Of a DNA stretch of 64,000 bases, positions 54,148-62,329 are shown piece by piece. Made by a program: the position numbers and the translations under genes. Positions within the stretch are counted from its first letter, which is position 1. Every line of letters starts with the position of its first letter. The stretch is from positions 4,617,001-4,681,000 of the forward strand of contig NZ_CP118615.1 of NCBI RefSeq assembly GCF_028993575.1, written 5' to 3'. The notes beneath the pieces were generated by a model. That model worked only from the letters and a program-made list of their open reading frames with translations, searched no databases and had not been told where the DNA came from. The DNA is from Micromonospora cathayae. GTDB lineage: Bacteria > Actinomycetota > Actinomycetes > Mycobacteriales > Micromonosporaceae.

Positions 54148-54752
54148 GCCCGGCCTCCCGGCTGGTGGGTGGCGACCGCCGGTCCGGTGGCCCCGGACGG
54201 GTCGGGGTCGAACCTGGCTGCGGACGGGGCGGGTCCGAGTCCGGCCCCGGACGGGGCGGGGTCGAACCGGTCGAGGAGGCGGCGCAGGGCCGTGCGGGAG
54301 CCGACCGGCTCGGCGTGCCGCACCTGCCCGGCCCGGTCGACCACGGTGGCGAACGGGGTGGCGAGCGCGTCGTACCGGTCGAACAGCTCGGCCTGCCCGG
54401 CGAGCACCGGGACGGGCAGGCCGGCCGCCCGCGCCGGCGCGACGTCGCGGTAGAGAACCCGGAACTCCAGCCCGGCCCGGTCGACGTGGTCGGCCAACTC
54501 GGCGAGCACCTCGGCGCAGGTACCGCAGTCGGGGTCCAGGAAGAGCAGCACCAGCGGACCGCGCGGTGCCGCCGGGGCCAGCCGGGCGAAGTCGGGGGCC
54601 GGGGTGCCCGGCGGCAGGCCGACCGACTCCGGGTGCCGCTGCGCCAGCCCGCTCGACAGGGCGTGCACCTGGCGCACCAGGCCGGACACCACGAGGGCCA
54701 GCAGCAGGATCGCCACCCAGCTCAGGATCAGCGCGCTGGTCTGGAAGCTCAT
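54144..54752 (-). CDS. MauD-like membrane-anchored thioredoxin-fold protein
   Basis: A 202-residue protein with one N-terminal membrane helix (8-25), then a thioredoxin/TlpA-like domain whose redox motif is DPDCGTCAEV (Cys76, Cys79). In methylamine dehydrogenase biogenesis MauD acts in disulfide formation of the cysteine-rich subunit; here the downstream gene makes a 12-Cys exported protein, its likely client. The C-terminal 40 residues are a Pro/Gly/Asp-rich tail. The start overlaps the MauE-like stop (ATGA), and its stop overlaps the client's start. Confidence 0.87.
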   Translation of the reverse strand: MSFQTSALILSWVAILLLALVVSGLVRQVHALSSGLAQRHPESVGLPPGTPAPDFARLAPAAPRGPLVLLFLDPDCGTCAEVLAELADHVDRAGLEFRVLYRDVAPARAAGLPVPVLAGQAELFDRYDALATPFATVVDRAGQVRHAEPVGSRTALRRLLDRFDPAPSGAGLGPAPSAARFDPDPSGATGPAVATHQPGGRA

Positions 54753-55306
54753 CCGGACAGGTCTCCTCGTGCCGGGCGGACGGGCCGGGGGTGGTACATG
54801 GCGGCCGGTAGCTGCCACAGTCCGACGGTGAACGTGGCGGCGGCCAGCAGGACGACGGCGAGGTCGGCGGCGAGCCGGCCCCAGCCGAGCACCGAACCGG
54901 ACAGCACCGCGCCGAGCAGGGCCAGGCCGGACAGCACCGCCGCCCGCGCCACCACCCAGCCGCTCATCGGCAGTTCCCGCCGGGAGCAGCCGCACGGGCC
55001 GGTACGACCGGTGGACAGCACGTGCCGGCCGTAGCCGGCGTACAGGCCGAGGAGTCCGGCGGCGGCGACGCCGACGGCGATCCGCAGGGCCCGGCCGTCG
55101 TCGCCGCGCAGCGCCACCACCCCGGCCCCGGCGAGCAGCAGCTCGGCCGTGACGACCAGACCGGCGACGGCGGCGGGCGCCGGGAGTACCCGGTGCGCGG
55201 CCAGGGCCCGGGTCAGCGCGGCCGGCCGGGTCAGGTGCCCGACCCCGGTGACCAGCAGGGTGGCCACCACGGTGTACGCCGCGACGCTGCCCAGGAGGAC
55301 GCCCAC
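54749..55306 (-). CDS. MauE/DoxX-like redox membrane protein
   Basis: A 185-residue membrane protein with about five helices and a conserved GPCGCSRRELP motif facing the exterior loop, as in MauE. It would pass electrons to or from the MauD-like thioredoxin protein encoded next. GTG at 55306 begins six bases after the stop of the 55313 gene. Part of the six-gene overlapping operon 56020-52451. Confidence 0.87.
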   Translation of the reverse strand: MGVLLGSVAAYTVVATLLVTGVGHLTRPAALTRALAAHRVLPAPAAVAGLVVTAELLLAGAGVVALRGDDGRALRIAVGVAAAGLLGLYAGYGRHVLSTGRTGPCGCSRRELPMSGWVVARAAVLSGLALLGAVLSGSVLGWGRLAADLAVVLLAAATFTVGLWQLPAAMYHPRPVRPARGDLSG

Positions 55307-55312
55307 CGTGGC

Positions 55313-56020
55313 CTACCCGGCGGTCCGGACGTCGAGCCGCTCCACCAGGGTGGGCACCTGTTCCGGGTCGGTGTCGGCGAGCGGGACCAGGCTGAGCCAG
55401 GTGTCCGTGGTGGCCAGCACGAAGTAGGGCCGACCGTCGGACAGGGCGTCCCGGTAGAGGTCGCCGGCCCGGGTCCGCAGGCCCCGCCACGACGGCAGCT
55501 GCTTGGCGCGCTGCGCGGTGAGCGGGGTCATCTCCAGCAGGCCGAGGCCGGGGACCTCCTTGAGCACGGTGGCCGGTGCGGCGAACACCGCGCCGCCCTT
55601 GGCGACCGGCAGCAGGGTCAGCCCGTCGTCGTGCTCCTCGACGCGCAGGGAGCGCAGCACCCCGAGCAGGTGCCCGGTCGACGCGCCGTACAGCTCGGTG
55701 AAGAAGGAGTGCCGCCGTCCCCGCCAGACCGCGACGAGCCGGTCCTCGGTGAGCCGGATCCGCGGGTCGTGCGGTCGGGTCCGCGCGGTCAGCAGCGTGC
55801 CGCCCTGGTAGCTGAGTTCCTCGTCGAACCGGTCGACGCCGAGCGCCCGGACCACGTCGTCGGCGAGCCCGGTCGGGCCGGTGGTGAACTCGTGCAGCCG
55901 ACCGGCGATCGTCACGTCGGCGACGGAGGTGGCCGGCGCGCGCAGGTCCAGCTCACCGTCGAGCAGGTAGCGGCGTCCGTCGACCGCCCGATGTGCCACC
56001 GGTACCGCCGTGGTCGTCAT
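55313..56020 (-). CDS. Unrecognised protein, first gene of the MauE/MauD-like operon
   Basis: A 235-residue protein, no signal peptide or membrane segment, and no family I can name. The N-terminal half has beta-rich segments (RRYLLDGELDLRAP, VTIAGRLHEFTTG, RIRLTEDRLVAVWRG); the C-terminal half includes LLPVAKGGAVFAAP and YFVLATTDTWLSLVPLAD. Start ATG at 56020 has GGAGG eight bases upstream. It leads the operon and is probably a cytoplasmic partner in making or exporting the cysteine-rich protein. An in-frame extension to 56074 is less likely. Confidence 0.7.
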   Translation of the reverse strand: MTTTAVPVAHRAVDGRRYLLDGELDLRAPATSVADVTIAGRLHEFTTGPTGLADDVVRALGVDRFDEELSYQGGTLLTARTRPHDPRIRLTEDRLVAVWRGRRHSFFTELYGASTGHLLGVLRSLRVEEHDDGLTLLPVAKGGAVFAAPATVLKEVPGLGLLEMTPLTAQRAKQLPSWRGLRTRAGDLYRDALSDGRPYFVLATTDTWLSLVPLADTDPEQVPTLVERLDVRTAG

Positions 56021-56125
56021 CGACCAACCTCCGCCCGAGTCCGGTGTTCCCACCCGCCGGGGCATCATATGCACCGACGTGAATGTCGGGCAAGGATGCC
56101 GCCGGGGTGGACCGGGCGTGTCGCC

Positions 56126-57706
56126 TCAGTCGGCGCAGTACCCGTGGCGGGCGGCCCGCTCGGCCAGCCACAACCAGCGGCGCTGCACGTCGCCGCTGGT
56201 GGCGGCGACCATGCCCAGGGCGTCACCCCGGACCACGTGCAGGGCGTCCGCCGTCGCCGACGCGTCGTCCAGCAGCGCCGCGCCGGCCCGGAACGCCTCC
56301 GCCTCGGCCGCGCCGCCGAACCGGGGCGCCACCTCGTCGCGCCAGAAGTCCGCCCAGGCCAGCTCGGGATTCCAGCTGAACCGGGCGTACGCCAGGTAGC
56401 TGATCTCGTTGGTCGGGTGGTACGCCGACGGCTCGGCGAAGATGGTCAGCCCGCGCATCCCCGCGCCGCCGGCCCGGGTCGCCATGTCGGCGTACAGGTC
56501 GGGCACCCAGGAGTGCCGCTGCCGGTTCCACTGCGAACCGGCGTGCGTGCGCAGCACGGTGGTGGTGTGCGGGAGCGCGTCGACGTGCGCCGCGGTGAGC
56601 CGGTGCCGGTTGTCGTACCAGAAGCCCCGGTTCACGCAGTACTGGTAGGCCACGTCGTCGGGCAGGTCCGCCAGCGGTTTCTGCGCCTCCAGGTCGAAGA
56701 TGTTGTCCCAGTACACCTCGACCAGGTGCCGCAGCGGCACCCCGGCCGGCCCGGTCCGCCGGGCCGTCTCCAGCAGCGTCGGGTACACCGACCGCATCGC
56801 CTCGTACGACCAGGAGGTGCGTTCGCCCCCGGTGCGGGCGGTGCACCGGTCGCAGGCGCAGCTGCCGTAGTCACCGGTCTCGAAGTTGATGCCGCCCACC
56901 GGCAGGGTGTCCAGCAGCCAGTCCACCGCGTCCCGGTGCCAGGCCAGGTTGTCCGGCCGGGACGGGCAGGCGGCCATCATGTACTCGCTGGCCGGGAAGT
57001 GCAGGTCACCGAACTCGTCGATGTCGAAGCCGACCTTCTTCGGCAGCTCGGCGGCCAGGTCGGGGCGCTGCCGCAGCCAGGTGGCCAGGTTGTAGCGGTG
57101 CCGGCCGTCGAAGTAGATGCCACCGTAGGCGTTCACGCCGATCCCGGCGATGATCCGCACCCCGCGCTCGTTGGCGTACCCGCACAGCTCGCGGGCCGCC
57201 TCGACGCCGCCGTGGGCGTCGCGCAGCAGCCCGTACACCACGATGCCGCCGATCCGTTCCCGGGAGCAGAAGTCCACCAGCCGCCGGTAGTCCGCGCCGA
57301 ACGCCCCGGCGTCCTTGGCGTACGGGTTGAGCGCGCCGATCTCCTGCTGGCCGAGCTGGCGCAGGTCCCAGTTGGTGGAGTGGTCCCAGGTCCACAGGGT
57401 GCGCAGCGGCAGGCCGGGCGCGTCGGCGCGTACCCCGACCGGCAGCCCGGCCGGGGTGGCGGCGGCCAGCAACTCCCGCGCGGCGTACACCAGGCCGGCG
57501 AACGGGTCGCCGGTGAGCCGGACCGGCCCCTGCTCGGGCACCTCGACCCGGTAGCCGCCCTCCGGCAGCGCCGGGTCCACGGCGAGTTGGACCTGCACCC
57601 CCTCGGGGTCGGCCCCCCACGCCCCGGTCAGCAGGCCGGCGGCGTACGGCGCGACCTCGGCGCCGTGCACCCGGATCCCGGTGAGCCGGCGGTACTGCTG
57701 CGACAT
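56126..57706 (-). CDS. TIM-barrel glycoside hydrolase-like protein (GH20/GH67-like)
   Basis: A 526-residue cytoplasmic protein. Residues 1-115 form an alpha/beta N-terminal domain as in GH20/GH67 enzymes (GGYRVEVPEQGPVRLTGDPF). The barrel begins LRTLWTWDHSTNWD and contains GINFETGDYGSCACDRCTAR, with a Glu-Thr-Gly-Asp that may be catalytic, and VEVYWDNIF. Exact family not recognised; a uronic acid- or deoxy-sugar-releasing role is possible. Two tandem ATGs (57709, 57706) follow GGGAGG; 57706 has the better spacing. Last gene of the operon that starts at 62199, overlapping the YCII-like gene. Confidence 0.65.
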   Translation of the reverse strand: MSQQYRRLTGIRVHGAEVAPYAAGLLTGAWGADPEGVQVQLAVDPALPEGGYRVEVPEQGPVRLTGDPFAGLVYAARELLAAATPAGLPVGVRADAPGLPLRTLWTWDHSTNWDLRQLGQQEIGALNPYAKDAGAFGADYRRLVDFCSRERIGGIVVYGLLRDAHGGVEAARELCGYANERGVRIIAGIGVNAYGGIYFDGRHRYNLATWLRQRPDLAAELPKKVGFDIDEFGDLHFPASEYMMAACPSRPDNLAWHRDAVDWLLDTLPVGGINFETGDYGSCACDRCTARTGGERTSWSYEAMRSVYPTLLETARRTGPAGVPLRHLVEVYWDNIFDLEAQKPLADLPDDVAYQYCVNRGFWYDNRHRLTAAHVDALPHTTTVLRTHAGSQWNRQRHSWVPDLYADMATRAGGAGMRGLTIFAEPSAYHPTNEISYLAYARFSWNPELAWADFWRDEVAPRFGGAAEAEAFRAGAALLDDASATADALHVVRGDALGMVAATSGDVQRRWLWLAERAARHGYCAD

Positions 57707-58005
57707 CATGACCTCCCGAGGGACTGCGGGGTGGCGGCGAGGTACTCGACCACGTCGATGGCCGTCCACACCCGGTGCTGCCAGTACGGATCCCGCTCGA
57801 CGCGGGCGCGGGCGTCGGCGGCGTCGACCGCCCGCAGGACGAGGACGGACGCGGCCAGGTCGGCCCGCGCCCCGACGACCAGGGCGGTGCCGTCGGCCAG
57901 CAGGGACGCCACGTGGTCCAGGTGCGCCGCCCGGTACGGGGTACGGCGCTCGGCGGCGTCGGCGGCGAAGGTGGCGGTGACCAGGAAGGTCGGTTCGAAC
58001 CTCAC
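57706..58005 (-). CDS. YCII-like small protein
   Basis: A 99-residue alpha-beta protein of the YciI/ferredoxin-like dimeric barrel type (TFLVTATFAADAAERRTPYR start, HLDHVASLLADGTALVVGA, VERDPYWQHRVWTAIDV end). The GTG start overlaps the upstream stop, and the stop overlaps the glycosidase-like start. Proteins of this kind isomerise or lactonise small metabolites; here it may act on a sugar-derived intermediate (inferred). Confidence 0.75.
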   Translation of the reverse strand: MRFEPTFLVTATFAADAAERRTPYRAAHLDHVASLLADGTALVVGARADLAASVLVLRAVDAADARARVERDPYWQHRVWTAIDVVEYLAATPQSLGRS

Positions 58006-59324
58006 GCGCCACCGCCGATCGCCTCGAACAGCCGCTGCATCGCCACCCGGTAGACGGTCTGCGGCCGGCCCGCGCCGGTGCTGACGTGCAGGCCGACCTC
58101 CTCGGCGAAGCCGGCGGCCCGCAGCGAGTTGAGCAGCCGGCGGGCCGACCGGGCCTCCACCCCGTACGCGTCGGCCAGGCCCCGCGCGGTCACCTGGTTG
58201 GGGTCCATCTGGTGCAGCGCCTCGATCAGCCGGCGGGTGGACAGCGGACCCAGCCGGAGCTGCTCGGAGACCCGCAGCACCCCGGGCGCGGTCTCCCGCA
58301 GCCGCTGCTTGACCGGGCTCTGCCGGCTGGAGTAGATCTCCCCGTCCGGGAAGACCACGTGCGTGTCGCCGCTGCCCCGACCGAGCGCGAGGGCCTTGCG
58401 GGCGTTGTCCTCGGCGGCGGCGATGGTGGTGCCCGCGCCGAACCCGACGGTGTGCGCGACGTCCACGCCGCGCAGCGCGAGCAGCGAGGCGTGCCCGGCC
58501 CGGTGCCGGGCGATGGCGCTCTCCACGGTGCCCCGGGTGGTGGTGATGAGCAGGGTCCGGTCGTCGATCGAGCCCAGCCGGCCGCGCATCCGCTCGGCGT
58601 GCTCCAGCAGCGCCTCGCGCAGCCGCAACCGCTGCCGTTCCACCTGGTACGGGTCGTGTCCCCGGCCGGCGGGCTCGGTCAGCTCGATCATCATCACCGC
58701 GATCTGGGTGGCCCGGGACTGGCGCACGTCGGCGGCGAGCCAGGCCCGGCGCAGCGCGTCGCGGACCGAGGTCCGGGTGTGCTCGACCCGCCACACCGGC
58801 ACGCCCTGCTCGCGCAGGTCCCGGTGCACGGTGCCGAGGCAGGTCAGGCAGGCGTCGACCTGCCCCGACTCGTACCGTTGCCGGTGGTAGGCGGTGATCT
58901 CGTCGAGGCCGGAGAAGAGCAGGCCGGACGAGTCCGCGATGGGCAGGATCTCGGTCGGCGGCTCCGTCTCGATGTCGTGGTACGTCTCCCGGACCACGTC
59001 CGCCTCGATGGTGTCCACACTCACCCGGGGCAGCCGGCCCCCGGTGGCGAGCAGGATCCGGGACAGGGTCCGGTACAGGTCGATGCCGGCGTGCGGCACG
59101 AAGTCGATCTCGGCGCGCAGCCCGCCGGCCGCCACCGCGAACGCGTGCGGGATGCGTCCGGTGAACAGCAGCACCTGGCACAGCTCGTCGAGTTCCCGGG
59201 CCAGTTCGGGGGCCTGTTCCGGTCGGGCGTACGCCCGTGCGGTCAGCTCCGCGGAGCGCTGCTCGCCCGAGGCGACCTCCTGGACCAACCGGATCGAGTC
59301 CTCCGGGCCGATGATGCCGATCAC
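58002..59324 (-). CDS. Transcriptional regulator with sensor and cyclase-like domains plus winged helix
   Basis: A 440-residue protein. Residues 1-190 form an N-terminal sensor-like region (VSVDTIEADVVRET; EILPIADSSGLLFSGLDEI). Residues 205-335 look like a degenerate GGDEF/GTP cyclohydrolase III-type domain (QIAVMMIELTEP, GFGAGTTIAAAEDNARKALA) without an intact GGDEF. Residues 365-440 hold a winged helix-turn-helix (TARGLADAYGVEARSARRLL). Start GTG at 59324 follows GGAGG. It is in the E1/SDR operon and probably controls it. I cannot name a closer family. Confidence 0.65.
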   Translation of the reverse strand: MIGIIGPEDSIRLVQEVASGEQRSAELTARAYARPEQAPELARELDELCQVLLFTGRIPHAFAVAAGGLRAEIDFVPHAGIDLYRTLSRILLATGGRLPRVSVDTIEADVVRETYHDIETEPPTEILPIADSSGLLFSGLDEITAYHRQRYESGQVDACLTCLGTVHRDLREQGVPVWRVEHTRTSVRDALRRAWLAADVRQSRATQIAVMMIELTEPAGRGHDPYQVERQRLRLREALLEHAERMRGRLGSIDDRTLLITTTRGTVESAIARHRAGHASLLALRGVDVAHTVGFGAGTTIAAAEDNARKALALGRGSGDTHVVFPDGEIYSSRQSPVKQRLRETAPGVLRVSEQLRLGPLSTRRLIEALHQMDPNQVTARGLADAYGVEARSARRLLNSLRAAGFAEEVGLHVSTGAGRPQTVYRVAMQRLFEAIGGGA

Positions 59325-59364
59325 TGTGCCGCCTCCGCCTCGTCGCCGCTTCCGGGTGGGCCGC

Positions 59365-60294
59365 TCAACCGGCGTGCACGGTGCCGACGACCCCGGCGCT
59401 GACCGGGGACGCCAACAGCACCAGCGCGGACGCCACGTCCTCCGGCCGGCCCAGCGTGGCCGCCAGCTCGGCGATCCGGTGCCGGTCGGCCCCGTTGGCC
59501 CGCGCCTCGGCCAGCGACCGCCGCATCAGCGGCGTGTCGATGTCGCCGGGCAGCAGCGCGTGCACCCGGATCCCCTGTGGATCCAGCTGCCGGGCCAGGG
59601 TGAGTGCCAGGCCGTGCAGCCCTCCCTTACTCGCGCCGTAGGGTACCGAGCCGGAGCCGGCGAGCACGCCGGCCTTCGAGCCGACCAGCACCAGTACGCC
59701 GGTACCGGGCGTGAGATGCCGGGCGGCGTGCTTGGCGACGAGGAACGGCCCGGTCAGGTTGACCGCGAGCACCCGGTGCCACAGCTCGACCGGGACGTCC
59801 CGGACGTCCAGCCCCTGGCCCCGCATCACCCCGGCCACGTGCAGCACGGCGTCGATCCCGCTCAGCTCGGCGGCCACCGCGTCGAGGGCGGCGGACACCT
59901 CGTCCTCCACCGTCACGTCGACCCGCCGGGCGCAGGCGGTCGCCCCGCCAAGGCGGGCCTCGGCGGCGGCCCGGTCCGCACCGTCGCCGTCGGCGTCCAG
60001 CACGGCGACCGCCGCGCCGGCCGCGACAGCGGCCCGGACCGTGGCCAGGCCGATGCCGGACGCCCCGCCGACCACCACCACCCGCCGACCGGCCAGCAGA
60101 CCGGCCGACCGGGCGACGTCGACCGCCACCGGGCCGGTACCGGCTGCGGCCGGTCCGACCGCGTCGGCCCGGCCACGGCCCGGGGCCTCGGCCGGTGCGG
60201 CGACGTCGGCCGGGCCCGGGGCGTCGGCCGGTGCGACGGCGTCGGTCGCCGCCGGGGCGGTGGTGGGGGCCGGCGACGGCCCGGCGTCGGTCAT
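59365..60294 (-). CDS. SDR oxidoreductase with long Ala/Pro-rich N-terminal extension
   Basis: A 309-residue short-chain dehydrogenase. Residues 1-60 are almost only Ala, Pro, Gly, Asp and Thr; the enzyme starts about 65 with GRRVVVVGGASGIGLATV. VLVGSKAG and the YGASKGG active-site Tyr-Lys are present. The extension resembles linkers of 2-oxoacid dehydrogenase E2 proteins, and the gene sits where an E2 gene would follow E1 beta. No lipoyl motif is visible. Start overlaps the E1 beta stop (ATGA). It may oxidise a sugar-acid or diol intermediate handled with the E1 pair. Confidence 0.82.
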   Translation of the reverse strand: MTDAGPSPAPTTAPAATDAVAPADAPGPADVAAPAEAPGRGRADAVGPAAAGTGPVAVDVARSAGLLAGRRVVVVGGASGIGLATVRAAVAAGAAVAVLDADGDGADRAAAEARLGGATACARRVDVTVEDEVSAALDAVAAELSGIDAVLHVAGVMRGQGLDVRDVPVELWHRVLAVNLTGPFLVAKHAARHLTPGTGVLVLVGSKAGVLAGSGSVPYGASKGGLHGLALTLARQLDPQGIRVHALLPGDIDTPLMRRSLAEARANGADRHRIAELAATLGRPEDVASALVLLASPVSAGVVGTVHAG

Positions 60295-61271
60295 CGACCG
60301 ACCGTCCGGCGCACCGCGGCGACCACGTGGGCGGCCTCGGGCACCACGGCGGCCTGGAGCACCGGGGCGGCCGGCATCGGCACGTCCGGCGCGGCCACCC
60401 GGGCCACCGGGGCGCGCAGGTCGGCGAAGCACTCGGCGGCGGCGCGGGCGGCGATCTCCGCGCCGAACCCGCCGGTCAGGTTGGCCTCGTGCGCGACGAC
60501 CAGCCGGCCGGTGCGGGCCACCGAGGCGGCCACCGTGTCGAAGTCCAGCGGGTTGAGCCAGCGCAGGTCGACCACCTCGGCCTCGATGCCCTCCTCGGCG
60601 AGCTGGCCGGCCGCGTCCAGCGCCGCCGACACCATCCGGGACCAGGCGACCACGGTGACGTCGCCGCCGGACCGGACCACCCGGGCCCCGCCGACCGGCT
60701 CGACCGGGGCGTCGGTGCGGACCGGTCCGCGCGTCGGGTAGAGCATCCGCGCCTCGGCGACCACCACCGGGTCGTCGCTGACCACGGCGGTACGCAGCAT
60801 CTGGTACGCGTCGTCCGGGGTGGCCGGCAGCGCCACCCGCAGCCCCGGGGTGTGTGCGAAGTACGCCTCGGGGGAGTGCGAGTGCTGGGCGCACGCGCCG
60901 GGGGAGTAGCCCTGCTGCATCCGGATCACCAGCGGCACCCGCCACCGGCCGTTGCTGGCGTGGTGGATGGTGGGGATCTGGTTGACGAACTGGTCCATCG
61001 CCACGAACGAGAAGTCGGCGTACATGATCTCGGCGATCGGCCGCAGGCCGGTCATGGCCGCGCCGAGCGCCATGCCGAGGAACCCGGTCTCGGAGATCGG
61101 GGTGTCGAAGATCCGGCCCGAGCCGAACCGCTTGTGCAGCCCCTTGGTGGCCCCGAACGGGCCGCCGGGCAGGGCGACGTCCTCACCGAAGTAGACGGTG
61201 TCGGTCCGGCTGTCCAGCGCCCAGGCGAGCGCGGCGTTGACGGCCTGGATGTAGCGCAGCGACTCAGACAT
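60291..61271 (-). CDS. 2-Oxoacid/acetoin dehydrogenase E1 beta subunit
   Basis: Thiamine-diphosphate enzyme subunit of 326 residues (ALDSRTDTVYFGEDVALPGG start; FDTPISETGFLGMALGAAMTG, AQHSHSPEAYFAHTPGL). With the E1 alpha product (61264) it would form an alpha2beta2 enzyme that decarboxylates a 2-oxoacid or cleaves acetoin. The genes overlap by eight bases. No E2 or E3 gene is in the window, so acceptor and substrate are unknown. Confidence 0.9.
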   Translation of the reverse strand: MSESLRYIQAVNAALAWALDSRTDTVYFGEDVALPGGPFGATKGLHKRFGSGRIFDTPISETGFLGMALGAAMTGLRPIAEIMYADFSFVAMDQFVNQIPTIHHASNGRWRVPLVIRMQQGYSPGACAQHSHSPEAYFAHTPGLRVALPATPDDAYQMLRTAVVSDDPVVVAEARMLYPTRGPVRTDAPVEPVGGARVVRSGGDVTVVAWSRMVSAALDAAGQLAEEGIEAEVVDLRWLNPLDFDTVAASVARTGRLVVAHEANLTGGFGAEIAARAAAECFADLRAPVARVAAPDVPMPAAPVLQAAVVPEAAHVVAAVRRTVGR

Positions 61272-62199
61272 GCACGTGCTCCTTGACGGTCGCCGGGTCC
61301 GGGAACGGCACGGCGCGGGCGGCGGTCACGGCCGCCTCGATCTCGGCGGTGACCTCGGCGTCGATCGCGTCCAGCCGGGCGGTCAGGTCGGCGTCGGCGT
61401 GCTGCCGGATCCGGGCGAGCGGCTCGCGTTCCCGGGCGGCGGCGACCTCGCCGGCCGGCCGGTAGTGCTGCACGTCGCCGCTGTAGTGGCCGACCAGCCG
61501 TTCGGTCATCGCCTCGACGATGGACGGGCCGCCACCCTCGCGGGCCCGGTCGACCGCCTCGGTGACCGCCTCGGCGACGGCGTCGCAGTCGTTGCCGTCG
61601 ACGACTCGGCCGGGCATGCCGTAGCCGGCGGCCCGCTCGGCGAGCTGCCGGATCCGCACCATGTCCTCGATCCGGGACATCTCGGAGTAGACGTTGTTCT
61701 CCAGCACCAGCACCAGCGGCAGGTCGAGCACGGCGGCCAGGTTGAGCGCCTCGTGCACGTTGCCCTGGTTCATCGCGCCGTCGCCGATGCTGACCACGCT
61801 CACCGCGCCGCTGCCGGTGCGCTGCGCGGTGAGCGCCGCTCCGGCGGCCACCGGTACGCCCGCGCCGACGATGGAGTTCTCGCCGATGAACCAGCGGCCC
61901 GGGTCGGACAGGTACGGCGAGGCGGCCCGTCCGCCGCAGAGCGCCGAGTCGCGTCCCATCATCTCGGCGAACAGCCCGACCAGGTCCACGCCCCGGGCGA
62001 TGGCCCAGCCGTGGCCCCGGTACGTGGCGGTCACCCAGTCGCCGTCGCGCAGGGCGCGGGCGGCACCGACCGGGATCGCCTCCTGGCCGTTGCACAGGTG
62101 GATCGAGCCCGGGATCTCACCGGCGTCCTTGAGGGCGGTCAACCGCTCCTCGAACCGGCGGATCCGGGTCATGAGCCGATAGTCGTCCGGCAGCCCCAT
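61264..62199 (-). CDS. 2-Oxoacid/acetoin dehydrogenase E1 alpha subunit
   Basis: A 311-residue ThDP-binding subunit. The ThDP motif is GDGAMNQGNVHEALNLAAV with ENN following; GRAASPYLSDP replaces the usual GGKGGSMH-type loop and GENSIVGAGVPVAAG follows. ATG at 62199 has GGGGGTG upstream; further open codons to 62244 lack a site. First gene of the minus-strand operon down to 56126, divergent from the dehydratase gene at 62330. Acetoin (AcoA) or a branched sugar-derived 2-oxoacid are both possible. Confidence 0.9.
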   Translation of the reverse strand: MGLPDDYRLMTRIRRFEERLTALKDAGEIPGSIHLCNGQEAIPVGAARALRDGDWVTATYRGHGWAIARGVDLVGLFAEMMGRDSALCGGRAASPYLSDPGRWFIGENSIVGAGVPVAAGAALTAQRTGSGAVSVVSIGDGAMNQGNVHEALNLAAVLDLPLVLVLENNVYSEMSRIEDMVRIRQLAERAAGYGMPGRVVDGNDCDAVAEAVTEAVDRAREGGGPSIVEAMTERLVGHYSGDVQHYRPAGEVAAAREREPLARIRQHADADLTARLDAIDAEVTAEIEAAVTAARAVPFPDPATVKEHVHV

Positions 62200-62216
62200 C
62201 ACACCCCCAGTGGTAG

Positions 62217-62316
62217 TTAGAGCCTTATTCCGGCTCGTTCGCATCGGAGCCTAGACCAGCAGCGTCAGGCTATGGAAGAGTGCATGAGCAAGTTTCTGGC
62301 CGTTATTGGTCTCTAA
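62217..62316. promoter_or_regulatory. Inverted TTAGAG arms in the divergent promoter region
   Basis: TTAGAGCCTTATTCCGG (from 62217) and, on the other strand, TTAGAGACCAATAACGG (from 62316) share the arm TTAGAG and a TA..CCGG-like tail about 95 bases apart. They could bind a regulator serving both the E1 operon and the dehydratase gene. Confidence 0.3.
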
Positions 62317-62329
62317 TTTGGGGGCAGGT

